NCBI GenBank assembly: GCA_031316255.1
Contig: JALDQW010000001.1
Coordinates: 1,831,485 to 1,895,484 of the forward strand
DNA: 64,000 nucleotides
From: Nitrosomonas sp.
Lineage (GTDB): Bacteria > Pseudomonadota > Gammaproteobacteria > Burkholderiales > Nitrosomonadaceae
Direction: 5' to 3'
Part shown: positions 1 to 10,200 of the stretch, piece after piece
Layout: each line of letters opens with the position of its first letter
Position numbering within the stretch: position 1 is the stretch's first letter
The notes under the pieces: generated by a model
Told to the model about the DNA's origin: nothing
Database searches by the model: none
Seen by the model: the letters and a program-made list of their open reading frames with translations, nothing else
Made by a program: the position numbers and the translations under genes

Positions 1-2
1 TG

Positions 3-650
3 TTTCTGGTCGATTTGCATCCGGGCATGTATTTTGGCAGCCGCACGCAATATAAATCTGTTCTGGCGGGCCGTTTGAGCGCTTTACTGGGGTGGGCGGC
101 CGTGCGTGCGGGTGATCGTGTCGGCGGCATAATCCAGGCGGCAGGCCAGCACCGCGAAATACAACCGGCGGCGCGTGATTCCGGATTGCTCCCCCTGCTG
201 CAGGCAATGATACAATTACAACCGGCTGAACCGGGCAATATCGTATCCGGCCGCATGGATCGTGCACTTGCACGCATGGCCCGGATTGCGCTTCCGGGCA
301 GTATGATCATCATCCTCAGCGATTTCAGAGAACTGGGCGATAATGCTGAAAAATATCTGAGCGCCATGGGGCAGCATAATGATGTGATTGCTGCATTGCT
401 TTATGACCCGCTGGAGGCATCACCGCCACCGGCAGGCTTTTATCGTCTTGGCGTCAATCAGAAACGCGTGTCTGTGGACACGAGCAATGCGTCGGTCATT
501 GATCATTGGCAAACGCAATTTCAGTTGCATCGCGAGAAAATACGCGGCTTGTGCCTGCGTCATGCGATTCATATGTTGGAAATCGCCACCAATGATCCGA
601 TGGTGCCCGTATTGCGCGCCGGCTTGACCCGGCATAAAAAAGGGATCTAG
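3..650 (+). CDS. DUF58 domain protein, C-terminal part (cut by window edge)
   Basis: The reading frame is open from the first base of the window, so the true start lies upstream. The visible 215 residues begin with FLVDLHPGM, then a KSVLAGRLSALLGWAAVRAGDRVGG-type block, which is characteristic of the DUF58 family, a von Willebrand A-like fold. The ending matches the usual DUF58 C-terminus (LIILSDFRELG-like strand, later LEIATNDP). In Bat (Bacteroides aerotolerance) operons this gene follows a MoxR AAA ATPase, which would sit just outside the window. It is followed after 5 bases by the DUF4381 gene, supporting one transcript. Role: inferred to act with MoxR and the membrane VWA proteins in envelope stress or protein maturation; the exact activity is not established. 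Confidence 0.85.
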   Translation, partial: FLVDLHPGMYFGSRTQYKSVLAGRLSALLGWAAVRAGDRVGGIIQAAGQHREIQPAARDSGLLPLLQAMIQLQPAEPGNIVSGRMDRALARMARIALPGSMIIILSDFRELGDNAEKYLSAMGQHNDVIAALLYDPLEASPPPAGFYRLGVNQKRVSVDTSNASVIDHWQTQFQLHREKIRGLCLRHAIHMLEIATNDPMVPVLRAGLTRHKKGI

Positions 651-655
651 GCGAT

Positions 656-1132
656 ATGATAGAAGATCCGCTTGCAGCACTGCGACCATTACATGCGCCT
701 TCACCCGTCAGCTGGTGGCCGCCCGCGCCGGGGTGGTGGATTGCAGGTGTACTTGCGGTTATTTTTATCGTGCTGATTTACAGATACAAGAAACGCATTG
801 CGCCGCAGCGCGCCGCGTTAGATGAACTCAAACTGTTGAAAAAAAATATGGACAATATTGCGCAGCCTGTCGCTATTGTGAATCAGTTGCTGAAACGGTA
901 TGCAATGGCCTGTTGGTCTGTGAACGAAGTCGCGTCGCTTACCGGAGAATCCTGGCTGGCATTTCTGGATGTTAACGGTGGCAACGGGAAATTTTCCGCT
1001 GGACCGGGGCAGTTATTATTGACCGATTCGTATAACAATGAACGTGCAGATTCAGAAGCACTGAATGAATTGATTGTGCTCGTTAACCAGTGGATTAAAA
1101 TCAATACCCCACAAAAAAAGACAGATGTTTGA
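656..1132 (+). CDS. DUF4381 family membrane protein
   Basis: A 158-residue protein with one transmembrane segment near residues 26-45 (WWIAGVLAVIFIVLIYRY) preceded by a Pro/Trp-rich stretch (SPVSWWPPAPGWW), the hallmark of DUF4381 proteins found between the DUF58 and BatA genes. The rest is a cytoplasmic helical region. The ATG at 656 follows the previous stop by 5 bases, and the gene's stop overlaps the start of the next gene, so it is translationally coupled on both sides. No catalytic motif is visible. Function is inferred only from its fixed position in MoxR/Bat operons. Confidence 0.85.
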   Translation: MIEDPLAALRPLHAPSPVSWWPPAPGWWIAGVLAVIFIVLIYRYKKRIAPQRAALDELKLLKKNMDNIAQPVAIVNQLLKRYAMACWSVNEVASLTGESWLAFLDVNGGNGKFSAGPGQLLLTDSYNNERADSEALNELIVLVNQWIKINTPQKKTDV

Positions 1133-2120
1133 GTTTGCCTGGCCCTGGATGTTTGCGTGTCTGGTTTTACCGTGGATGTTTTGGCGTTTCTTGCCGCCGG
1201 TGACGGGGATAAATCAGGGTGTATTGTTTGCGCCGTTCATCAATGCCTATCAGGAAAAAACCACCACGATAATCAGCCGTTTTCAGTTGCGGTCCATGCG
1301 TACATGGGGTTTATTCGTATGCTGGTTTTTGCTGGTTGCCGCTGCGGCCAGGCCGCAATGGTTAGGCGAAGAAGCCGAATTGCCCGAAACGGGCCGTAAT
1401 CTGATTCTGGCCGTCGATGTTTCCGGCAGCATGGAAATTGCCGATATGGGCGACGGGCGCACAAACCGGATGGAAGTGGTCAAACAGGTGGCCGGTGACT
1501 TTATCCGCCGCCGCGAAGGCGATCGCATCGGACTGATTTTGTTCGGCAGCGAAGCGTATTTACAGACGCCATTGACGTTTGACCACAATACCGTGGCCAG
1601 CCTGCTGCAGGATACTGTGATCGGTATTGCAGGCCGTGAAACAGCGATCGGTGATGCCATTGGTATGGCGCTAAAGCATATGCGGCATTTGAAACATTTG
1701 CAGGATGACCATGAAGAAGCGGTGCTGGTGCTGCTCACTGACGGCGCCAATAACGCGGGTCATGTCCAGCCGCGCAAAGCTGCGGAACTTGCCGCACAAC
1801 AGGGGTTGCGGATTTATACCATCGGTGTCGGCGGTGAAGCGAGAGAAATGCAAAGTTTTTTCGGCATGCGTATGGTCAATCCGGCTTCCGATCTTGATGA
1901 GGAAACTTTAAAAATGATTGCTGACCTGACCGGCGGGCAATATTTCCGCGCAACAGACCGCGATACGCTGCAATCCATTTACGGTCAGCTGGATGAACTG
2001 GAGCCCACGTTAAAAGGCAGCCGCGTGGTGCGTCCGACAACTGAGCTGTTCATCTGGCCGCTGGGTCTTGGACTGATAATCAGTTTCATGCTTGCGGTGC
2101 GCTGGTGGCGGACGGGGTAA
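1125..2120 (+). CDS. batA: BatA-like von Willebrand factor A membrane protein
   Basis: A 331-residue protein. I chose the ATG at 1125, which overlaps the preceding TGA; an upstream GTG/TTG in frame would add 17 residues inside the previous gene. N-terminal hydrophobic helices (residues about 5-20 and 55-75) precede a VWA domain whose metal-ion-dependent adhesion site reads DVSGSM, with the later LLTDGANN block. A final transmembrane helix sits at about residues 305-325. BatA-type proteins are anchored in the inner membrane with the VWA domain exposed and are thought to bind partner proteins through a divalent metal. The intact DxSxS motif suggests metal binding is retained. Confidence 0.88.
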   Translation: MFEFAWPWMFACLVLPWMFWRFLPPVTGINQGVLFAPFINAYQEKTTTIISRFQLRSMRTWGLFVCWFLLVAAAARPQWLGEEAELPETGRNLILAVDVSGSMEIADMGDGRTNRMEVVKQVAGDFIRRREGDRIGLILFGSEAYLQTPLTFDHNTVASLLQDTVIGIAGRETAIGDAIGMALKHMRHLKHLQDDHEEAVLVLLTDGANNAGHVQPRKAAELAAQQGLRIYTIGVGGEAREMQSFFGMRMVNPASDLDEETLKMIADLTGGQYFRATDRDTLQSIYGQLDELEPTLKGSRVVRPTTELFIWPLGLGLIISFMLAVRWWRTG

Positions 2121-2147
2121 TCAACTGTATTTAATGCTTTGGGTGTT

Positions 2148-3920
2148 ATGAGTGAATTTCATTTTTTACGTCCATTATGGTTTCTGGCGTTGATACCGGC
2201 GGTATGGCTGCTGATCACACTTTGGCGTAAGCAGTCCGCAGGCGCGGCATGGCAGGCTGTCTTTGACCAGCCGTTATTGTCCGGCCTATGGCTGGAATCG
2301 CCCGGAAGATCGGCGCGCCTGCCTTTCGTTTTGCTTGCCGTAGGCTGGCTGCTGGCCATTATTATTCTGGCCGGACCGGTATGGGAACGTCAGCCGGAGC
2401 CAGTCTGGCAATCGCAAATGTCGCGGGTAGTCATCCTTGATTTGTCGCCAACCATGGATGCCCGCGATTTGACGCCATCGCGCCTGGAACGCGCGCGTTT
2501 CAAGATCATGGACATCCTGGAACGGTCGAGAGAAGGGCGCACCGGATTAGTCGTTTTTGCAGGCGAACCGCATATTGTCACGCCGTTAACCGAAGATAAT
2601 GACACGATTAAAAATCTGATTACCGCACTGAGTACGGATATCATGCCTGCAAAAGGCGATTTTGCAGCGCCTGCATTACAAATGGCCGGCGATCTGCTGG
2701 ACTTGAAAGGGATCAGGCATGGCGAGTTATTGCTGATTACCGACGGCATCGAAGATCCAGCCGCGGCGCTGGCCCAAGCGCGAAAATTGCGTGAACGGGG
2801 TTATTCGCTTTCCATATTGGGCGTCGGCACGGCGCTGGGCGGCGCGATCATGCACGACGGCGTTACCGAAGTCATCCGTTTTAATGCGGCACCGCTACAG
2901 GAACTTGCACGTGCCGGGGGTGGTGCATACAGTCAACTGACAACCGATGACCAGGACTTGAACCGGCTTTTGCCCGAAATTTCCGCCACCGGTGATTTCG
3001 GTCAAATGGAAAGCGGTGCAGGCGGCATTGAACGCTGGGTGGAATATGGCGTTTGGGTTTTGCCGTTGGTCGTATTGCTTGCCGCCGTATCGTTCCGCCG
3101 TGGCTGGTTGCTGGGATTTGCGGTTTTATTGATATCCCCGCCGCCGGCATATGCGTTTAGCTGGCAGGATTTATGGATGCGCGCGGACCAGCAGGCGCAA
3201 AAGCATTTGCAGCAAGGCGACCCGCAAACCGCCGCACAACAGTTTCTCGATCCCAACTGGCGCGGTATGGCATTGTATGAAGCCGGAGATTATGCCGCTG
3301 CGGCACAGGCGTTTGCCGAATCGGACGATATGGAAGCCAGATATAACCAGGGCAATGCGCTCGCCCGGGCAGGGGATCTGCAACAGGCAATCGATGCGTA
3401 TCGTGACGTGCTGGAACAAAATCCTGCGCATGACGACGCCAAAGCCAACCTCGAATTGCTGGAAAAACTGCTGCAAGACCAGCAGCAGGATGGCGAATCG
3501 CAGCAGCAAAATGGTGATGGCGAGCAGGACGAAAAAGGAGAGGATGGGACAGAAAGCGGCGATGACCGAAATGAAGAAAATGGTTCGGAAGGCGATTCGG
3601 AACAAAACGATATGACGCAGCCTGAAGACCAAGCGCAAAACGACAAGCGCGACAAAAACGACGAAAGTGATGAACAACATGCCGAGGACACCCAGGCCGA
3701 ACCGCAACCCAATGATGCGCAGCACGATGAACAACTGGACGAACAACAGGACGCGCGGCTGAATGCACCGACCCCAGAGGATGCGCCAGAAATACATGAC
3801 ACGCTGCCGACCGAGGAAGACATTGCACTGGAACAATGGCTGCGGCAGATTCCCGAAGACCCTTCCGGCCTGTTGCGCCGCAAATTCATGCTCGAACATG
3901 TGCAACGAAGACAACAATAG
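2148..3920 (+). CDS. batB: BatB/BatC-like VWA and TPR protein with acidic tail
   Basis: A 590-residue protein combining what some genomes split into BatB and BatC. The ATG at 2148 is preferred to an in-frame TTG three codons upstream. Two N-terminal membrane helices (about 8-25 and 60-80) are followed by a VWA domain with a modified metal site (DLSPTMDARD instead of DxSGSM). Membrane helices near residues 300-335 come next, then a TPR region (ALYEAGDYAAAAQAF, ARYNQGNALARAGDLQQAIDAY). The last 120 residues or so are a low-complexity Asp/Glu/Gln/Asn-rich segment ending in a short ordered tail. The TPR part probably docks partners; the acidic part is likely disordered. Confidence 0.87.
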   Translation: MSEFHFLRPLWFLALIPAVWLLITLWRKQSAGAAWQAVFDQPLLSGLWLESPGRSARLPFVLLAVGWLLAIIILAGPVWERQPEPVWQSQMSRVVILDLSPTMDARDLTPSRLERARFKIMDILERSREGRTGLVVFAGEPHIVTPLTEDNDTIKNLITALSTDIMPAKGDFAAPALQMAGDLLDLKGIRHGELLLITDGIEDPAAALAQARKLRERGYSLSILGVGTALGGAIMHDGVTEVIRFNAAPLQELARAGGGAYSQLTTDDQDLNRLLPEISATGDFGQMESGAGGIERWVEYGVWVLPLVVLLAAVSFRRGWLLGFAVLLISPPPAYAFSWQDLWMRADQQAQKHLQQGDPQTAAQQFLDPNWRGMALYEAGDYAAAAQAFAESDDMEARYNQGNALARAGDLQQAIDAYRDVLEQNPAHDDAKANLELLEKLLQDQQQDGESQQQNGDGEQDEKGEDGTESGDDRNEENGSEGDSEQNDMTQPEDQAQNDKRDKNDESDEQHAEDTQAEPQPNDAQHDEQLDEQQDARLNAPTPEDAPEIHDTLPTEEDIALEQWLRQIPEDPSGLLRRKFMLEHVQRRQQ

Positions 3921-3922
3921 CA

Positions 3923-5701
3923 ATGAATAGAAAACACATTATCTTGGTCATTACAGTTTTGCTGGGTTATTTGAGTATGTTTGCGCCGCCTGCTTTTGCC
4001 GCACTGACCGCGCAGCTTGATCGTGATCGCATCAGCGAGGGTGAAACCGTGCGGTTGACCATCGAAGCCGAAGGGCGGGTTTCATCCATGCCGGATACCC
4101 ATCCATTGAACCAGGATTTTGACGTCACCGGAACCATGAGCGGCAGCCGCGTCAATATCGTCAATGGCAAAATGGATTCGCGCACTACCTGGACGATTTC
4201 GTTGATTCCCAAACGCAGCGGCGCATTGACCATCCCGCCACTCAATATCAATGGCGAATATACGCCTGAACTGACGCTGCAGGTTGCCGACGCATCCGTC
4301 AGCACAGACCCCGATAGGGCCGCGCCGATTTTCCTGGAAACGGAAGTCGATAAAACCGATCCGTATGTACAGGGCATGGTGCGTTACACACAACGGGTGT
4401 TTTTTGCCGTCAATCTGGCGCAGGGAACCCTGAGTGAACCCGAACATGAAAATGCGCTGGTGCATAAGCTCGGAGATGACCGTGAATACCTGGCGCAACC
4501 CAATGGCCGGTCTTACAACGTGATTGAACGGGAATTTGCCGTTTTTCCGCAGAACAGCGGCAAACTGGTGATTCCCGCGCCGGTATTGAACGCACAAATC
4601 CCGGATCAGACGCAGCGGCACGATCCTTTTTTTGACCGCTTTTTTTCCAACACCCGGCCTGTCCGGTTACGCGGTGAAACGATTACGCTGGATGTGCGGC
4701 CACGGCCGAGTCAAAGTAAATCGCCTTACTGGCTGCCTGCACAAGCGGTTGAACTGCATGAAACCTGGCAGCCCGAAGACAATCAAATCAATTTTGGCGA
4801 CCCGGTTACCCGTACCATCACCATCAAAGCCTTGGGCGTGACGGGTGAACAACTGCCGGAACTGAAACTGAAGGATCCCGAGGGTTTCAAACTCTATCCC
4901 GACCGCGCGCAATCGAACACGCAAAACCTGCCGAATACTGTCCAGGGGGAAAAAACACTGCGACTGGCGTACATGCCCACGCAACCGGGCAAATACACGC
5001 TGCCGGCTTTTACCTTGCACTGGTGGAATACCGTCACTGACAGCGAACAGGTCGCCACACTGCCGGAGCGCACCCTGGAAGTGCTTCCTGCTGCCGGACA
5101 GCAGCAAAACCCTGCAGCAGCATTCAATGATTTTGCGTTTGAATTCGGTGAAACAACCGCACAACACGCTGGACAACACACTGCACAAGGAATGCCGGCA
5201 AACCCGCTGCTGCAAAGTGATTGCGCTGCAACGTCTTCAACTCTCAATCATTCCGGCTGGTTCTGGGCAAGCCTGTTGTTTGCCGCCTTGTGGCTGATTA
5301 CCCTGGGGCTCTGGTGGAACAACAGACGCCATCGCGTGATTCAGGTGGGTGACGAGAAAAAAGTATCCGGCCAGGAATCCGGGAACAGCCGCAAAGCCAG
5401 AAAACTCTTTTTAGCCGCCTGCAAGGACAACAACCCCCAACAAGCGCGCCATTTTCTGCTCAAATGGGCGGCATGCCACTGGCCGGAGTCTCCACCCAAA
5501 GGACTTGAAGAGCTCTCGATGCGTCTGAATAATCCGGCTATCAGTGCGGCGTTAACACATTTGGATAGGGTGTTGTATCAGGATGATCCGGAAAGCTGGG
5601 ACGGGCAGGAACTGGCGAAACTGATTGCTGAATTGCCTAGAACTGATTATGCGTCTAATAGTAATAAAACCAAAAGTGCTTTGCCTGGGTTGTATTCCTG
5701 A
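3923..5701 (+). CDS. batD: BatD-like oxygen tolerance protein
   Basis: A 592-residue exported protein. I start it at the ATG 3923, three bases after the batB stop, because it gives a clean signal peptide (MNRKHIILVITVLLGYL, cleavage after a PAFA-like site near residue 30); a longer frame reaches back into batB. The body is a series of beta-sandwich segments typical of BatD (LTAQLDRDRISEGETVRLTI at the mature N-terminus). A C-terminal transmembrane helix at about 452-472 (WFWASLLFAALWLITLGLWW) is followed by a cytoplasmic tail of some 120 residues. It closes the Bat operon; no gene on this strand follows before the insertion sequence. Confidence 0.87.
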   Translation: MNRKHIILVITVLLGYLSMFAPPAFAALTAQLDRDRISEGETVRLTIEAEGRVSSMPDTHPLNQDFDVTGTMSGSRVNIVNGKMDSRTTWTISLIPKRSGALTIPPLNINGEYTPELTLQVADASVSTDPDRAAPIFLETEVDKTDPYVQGMVRYTQRVFFAVNLAQGTLSEPEHENALVHKLGDDREYLAQPNGRSYNVIEREFAVFPQNSGKLVIPAPVLNAQIPDQTQRHDPFFDRFFSNTRPVRLRGETITLDVRPRPSQSKSPYWLPAQAVELHETWQPEDNQINFGDPVTRTITIKALGVTGEQLPELKLKDPEGFKLYPDRAQSNTQNLPNTVQGEKTLRLAYMPTQPGKYTLPAFTLHWWNTVTDSEQVATLPERTLEVLPAAGQQQNPAAAFNDFAFEFGETTAQHAGQHTAQGMPANPLLQSDCAATSSTLNHSGWFWASLLFAALWLITLGLWWNNRRHRVIQVGDEKKVSGQESGNSRKARKLFLAACKDNNPQQARHFLLKWAACHWPESPPKGLEELSMRLNNPAISAALTHLDRVLYQDDPESWDGQELAKLIAELPRTDYASNSNKTKSALPGLYS

Positions 5702-5829
5702 AAGAAAGGGTAATGATAATGTGGCATTTTGTTCTTCCATTATATCGATGAGCGATGTTGGAAATAACGTATCGATGAACAATACGCTTTGGCGGGGTAA
5801 CGGGAACAATTTTAATATAAATAAGTATT

Positions 5830-5845
5830 CCTAGATTTCGAATTC
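5830..5845. repeat. 16-bp direct repeat, left copy (probable target duplication)
   Basis: CCTAGATTTCGAATTC occurs here and again at 7206-7221, exactly abutting the two ends of the insertion sequence. Two perfect copies positioned this way are best explained as a target-site duplication made on insertion. The length is unusually long for most IS families but fits what is reported for IS1202-type elements. Confidence 0.8.
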
Positions 5846-7205
5846 TGTTGTCAACAAATAGAATTGTCCGGTTTTATAGCAAATAAACTGTCCGCTTTGC
5901 AATTAAACGCAGTGAACTCCTCTCGATGTTCATTGCGAAGCTGTGGCGGCGGATTTACGCAACAGCTTTTCATCATGTTTTATTTCCTGGCCTGCTTTAT
6001 CGTACTGGGCAATTTTCCGCGGCCCATGCAAGATCGCTAACTTGCCGTCGGGATAGCGCAGTACTGTCACCTTGGCCTTCACGTAATGACACCGATGTTG
6101 ATTGGCAGGAATTTGCAGCTTCAAGTTGTTGAAGCTGACGCAATTGTCATGACCCACGACACGCTCATGACGCTCGCACAGGAAATCCTCAATTTCTCCA
6201 CCGATCCAGGGTACAAATGCTGATCCATCTACCGCAGCAGGCTGCTTGAATTCATCGTTAAAAGCAGGCATATAGACTTCCTGCAGATAACGGTTTGCCG
6301 TTTCCATGTCGGCGATGCCTGCCAGCGCCAGTTCCTTGGGTAAACGTTCTTGATGGGTGCGGAACATGCGCTCACTGCGTCCACGCGCCTGTGGCGAGTA
6401 GGCCGCGATCATTTCAATTCCGAGCCGCTTCATGGCTTGTCCAAACTGCGTAAGATTATGTTTGTCTACTTTGCCACCAGCCTCTGGTGTATGCCAGTAG
6501 TGACTGCCTCGGTCTGAATAAAAGGAACAGAACAATCCTTGCTTCTCTATCACCGCCTGAACGCCTCTGAAGCTGCTGGCAGTGCCTTCTTCCTGAACAA
6601 AAAACATCGAGTAATGTTCACTGGTTGCATCGTCCATAGTGACGATTAAATCCCATTTCTGATTGGCTACCCATTCATGGGTGCTGCCATCCTGATGAAT
6701 CATCATTCCGGTCAGTGGTGAGCGTTCACGACGTTTTCGATGCGCGCCACGCTTTGATGTACGTTTGATCAACCCAGCTTCTTGTAACCGGCTCTTAACC
6801 CACGTATAACTGCGTGTGCCACCGTCCTTGCAATACCATGCATGAAAATGCCTGGCATTCCAGCCAGAATAACGGTTGCGATACTGTTCCGTTAAACGCA
6901 TCACTTCATCCACTGGCGCACAGCGGTGCGATGCCTGGGTCAGCCGCTTGTCCAATAACGCATCCAGACCACCTTCGTCGTATTTGTTCATGTAGCGCCG
7001 AAATGTGCGATCACATACACCAAGCAGCTTTGCTGCTTCGTCTTGCGTGATACTCCCACTTTTATAATTCCCATAGGCTTCCTCAAATCTCATCTTCCGT
7101 GTCTCCTGTAGCCATTCTGTCCGTTTCATCCTTGTCCCTCCTGGGACTAAGATAATCCGGACAAATCATTTGCTACATACCCGGACAGTTTATTTGTTCT
7201 CTACA
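5846..7205 (-). mobile_element. Complete ISNCY/IS1202-type insertion sequence
   Basis: A 1360-bp element beginning TGTTGTCAAC and ending TTCTCTACA, with TG...CA termini. The two ends form an imperfect terminal inverted repeat of about 49 bp. Aligned with a one-base gap they share AACAAATA, TGTCCGG, TAGCAAAT and a second TGTCCG, so each end carries two spaced TGTCCG motifs that look like transposase binding sites. It carries a single transposase gene on the minus strand and is bordered by a perfect 16-bp direct repeat. Everything needed for transposition appears intact, and both the repeat identity and open gene point to a recent insertion. Confidence 0.85.
5930..7129 (-). CDS. ISNCY (IS1202-type) family DDE transposase
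   Basis: 399 residues. The N-terminus carries a helix-turn-helix (SITQDEAAKLLGVCDRTFRRY, about residues 26-46), followed by a second DNA-binding helical region. The rve/integrase-type catalytic core has acidic residues in IVTMDDATSEH, FYSDRGSHYW and ARGRSERMF (second Asp to Glu spacing is 46, longer than the usual 35). The start is the ATG at 7129. Members of this family are commonly annotated as ISNCY family transposases; assignment to the IS1202 group is my inference from the protein type together with the long target duplication. The frame is uninterrupted. Confidence 0.9.
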   Translation of the reverse strand: MKRTEWLQETRKMRFEEAYGNYKSGSITQDEAAKLLGVCDRTFRRYMNKYDEGGLDALLDKRLTQASHRCAPVDEVMRLTEQYRNRYSGWNARHFHAWYCKDGGTRSYTWVKSRLQEAGLIKRTSKRGAHRKRRERSPLTGMMIHQDGSTHEWVANQKWDLIVTMDDATSEHYSMFFVQEEGTASSFRGVQAVIEKQGLFCSFYSDRGSHYWHTPEAGGKVDKHNLTQFGQAMKRLGIEMIAAYSPQARGRSERMFRTHQERLPKELALAGIADMETANRYLQEVYMPAFNDEFKQPAAVDGSAFVPWIGGEIEDFLCERHERVVGHDNCVSFNNLKLQIPANQHRCHYVKAKVTVLRYPDGKLAILHGPRKIAQYDKAGQEIKHDEKLLRKSAATASQ

Positions 7206-7221
7206 CCTAGATTTCGAATTC
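7206..7221. repeat. 16-bp direct repeat, right copy (probable target duplication)
   Basis: Perfect second copy of the sequence at 5830-5845, immediately outside the other IS end. Removing the IS and one copy would rejoin ...AGTATTCCTAG and GAATTCTTGTGG, giving an uninterrupted intergenic region between batD and the STAND gene. Confidence 0.8.
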
Positions 7222-7282
7222 TTGTGGATCTAACATGATTTGTTAAAATGAACGTAAGATTGAGTTTGAGGAGCCATGGAAT

Positions 7283-10200
7283 ATGACAAATGAAGAGAAT
7301 TCGGGAATGGAAACTGATCCCGAAGGGTTTTTGAAGATTGATGAATCATTCATTCTTATTGCCGGTTCGAGTGACGTTTTGGAAGAAATGGCTATCGCAC
7401 AACGTGTTGTGCAGGATGTTCTCCGCGAGTATGGCAAAAATGATGTGATTGCCTACGTTTGGGATATCCATATCGGGCCAGAAGGTCCGGATCAACGACG
7501 TACCATGCAGCGCAGTATCCCTCGGCCCTCGTCAAACGAATGTCTAGGAGTTGTTTACATTGTGGGTGAGAGGATAGGACTTCCGCTGGAAGACGGCTTT
7601 GACGCAAGCATTATTGGCGGCGTTGAAGATTGGATGCAAAACAGCCGTTATCGTTTAGCACCGGAATGGCCAGATGACCCTGATCAAACACGCAAGCTGC
7701 TTGATGAAGGTTTCTTCCCACTGACAGGAGGGGTCTTCGAGTTTCTTGACGCTCGCGGCTATCGTAGTGATAACTATCCGGCAGGTAAACCCGGTTTGCT
7801 TTGCCTGATGGCAGACGGACCAATTATATATGGCGGTGAAGAGATAGCGCTCAATAGAAGTCGCTGGTTTAACAAGCAAACAGCGGGTATGACCCGCGCG
7901 GAGCGGACATCTTGGGATGATAAAGAATATGCGCCGCAATCAATAGCTGTACATAATTGGATGCGTGCATTAGCCGAAAGAGGACTGAACCAGAACCCAA
8001 CCTCGACATATGAAGAACTGCGTCGAAGTGTACGTAGTTTTGTTACAGAGAAGATTTGCCGCAAACGCGGTGCGACCGGTAATCCTTATCGCGAACTTGA
8101 GTACTATGATATCGGTCACGGTGAAAGGTTCGTAGGCCGCAGCTCAATTATTAAATCTTGCGTTGCACATTTATTGGAGCGCTTCGCCGATACAGCACGG
8201 GTCCCCGTTGTCCGATTGGTTGGACCAAGTGGTAGCGGTAAGTCTTCCGTTCTTCGCGCAGGCATACTGCGCAGTCTCACCGATCCAGAGCATAGGCGCC
8301 GATTCCACATAGCAGTTTTTCGGCCGGAGGATTTCCGAACTTCGACCGGTCAACGAAAGCCAGTGGTTTTTACAATCCTGGAGGCGATCGCAAGACAAGC
8401 TCAACTCGCGATTCCGAATAATGACATCTTTGACGCCGTGAATCGAGGGGCCGACGCGCCGAAAAAAGCAGCCGAGATCATTTCTAATGCCTTAGTGCAG
8501 TCACAAACCCGAGATTCGAGTTTGGTTCTCGGTCTTGATCAATTTGAAGAAATTGTCGATATGCTGACAGGACGGGAAGCTGGCAACTGGCGCTCACTAC
8601 TGCAGTTTGTTCAAGAAGCGGTTGATTTTCCAAATATCGGCATCGTTTACACACTGGAAAGCAGCCGTAAGTCTAAACACGACCAACTTGAGCTTGGAAA
8701 GGCATTCGAGACAGCTCATGAAGTGGAGGTCGAACTCACGAGCAATTTTATTGACGAGGTCATCCGTAGACCCTTCGCTGATACTGGCTATAAGCTGGCG
8801 AACGACGTGGTGGATAAACTTAAAAGCAATCTGAGTAAATTACAAGACAGGGACGATTATGCGGCCCGCAACTCGGTATTACCACTCCTCGCGCTACGTC
8901 TCTATCACCTATGGAACTATGTTAATGAGAGGTTCGAACCAGAAAGGACCCGGAACCTCATGCTGTTCGATCCGTCTGCCGATGCCGAAGATGCGATTTC
9001 ACATGCCATGCTGAATGATGGCGGCGAATCGCTTGACTTCGAAGATATTATTCAGCAGCAGGCGGCGAGTGCGTGGCAACGCGCCAAAATAGGTGACATC
9101 AAAGATGATGCCCTCGACTATTTCCTTCAACCGCTTGTCGGTGTTGAAGGTGAAAGACTTCAGCTTGTTGCTGCGCCTAGACAAGTTCCTTACAAAAATG
9201 AGCAGGCATTGATTGATAGTTTTAGTCGTCATCGATTAATTGTTGGCGCAGGAGATGGATTGATAAGGTTAGTCCACGAAACCGTTCTAGAAAACTGGGC
9301 AGAAGCTAAGGGTTGGTGTGATAGTCGACGAGATTTTTTGGTGATGAAGGAACGGTTGCGCGATCGATCGAAGGTGTGGGAATCAGAGAGGCGTCCAAAA
9401 ATCAGGCGTTCAAAAAAAACTGAAAGTGAAATCCCGGAGGCTGCAGAGGTACTTGCCGTTTATCGTAGGCATTGGGCGTTTGATAATGCCGACATACCTA
9501 ATCGCGATCGTATACTATTTGAATTTTGTTTAAATATCTTCTCACATAGTCGCACTCCGCGCGCTCCGGTTGTGATGTCGCCGAAGAAAGGGAAGCATAA
9601 TCATGCAACTTTGGCGGCATCCTATGGTTTGATGTTCATGTTGAAACAGTTTTTACGCCTAGATTCTGATAGTCTGCACGTGTTTTATGAGCATGGAAAG
9701 AGGCCGACTAGCCCCCTTGTTCAAGCTGCGTGGGGGCAGTTTAAAGCAGTTGAGTTTCTATTAGAAGCTGGAGTAAACCCTTTTCTTGGAGAGGCAGGGT
9801 GGCCGCCAGTACTTGCGCCCATCCAGATGGGCAGGCACGATATTTTTATGGCGTTAATGGATGCTGCAGCAAAGCAAGCTCCGAAAGAACAGCTCGAGAA
9901 AAAGCTTGCTTGCCCAAGCGAGGCGTCTCTTCTGCACTACGCTGCTCGATATGATAATTATCATGCTGCACGCGACCTTGTTCATTATTATAACTTTTCG
10001 CCGACTAGCAAAGACAACCGGGGATGGATGCCGATTCATTATGCAGCCGGCTGGGACGCAATAAATGTATTCGAATTGCTATGTGAGTACCTCACTGATG
10101 AAACAGAAACAGAGAATGCGCCTAACTGTCTGGTTATAGCTGCTGCGAACGGAAGTAAATCCATTTTAGATCGAGTCCTAGCTAATACAAATCAATCGGA

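Noticed and set aside
3157..3937. Long minus-strand open frames opposite the acidic tail of the BatB-like gene
   Set aside because: They are shadows of the biased codon composition of the low-complexity Glu/Asp/Gln stretch; they contain no domain and lack start signals.
5830..5845. Similarity of the IS target sequence (CCTAGATT) to the ends of the 31786 miniature element
   Set aside because: Only eight bases are shared and the rest of the element end is missing, so I do not claim the IS landed in a copy of it.
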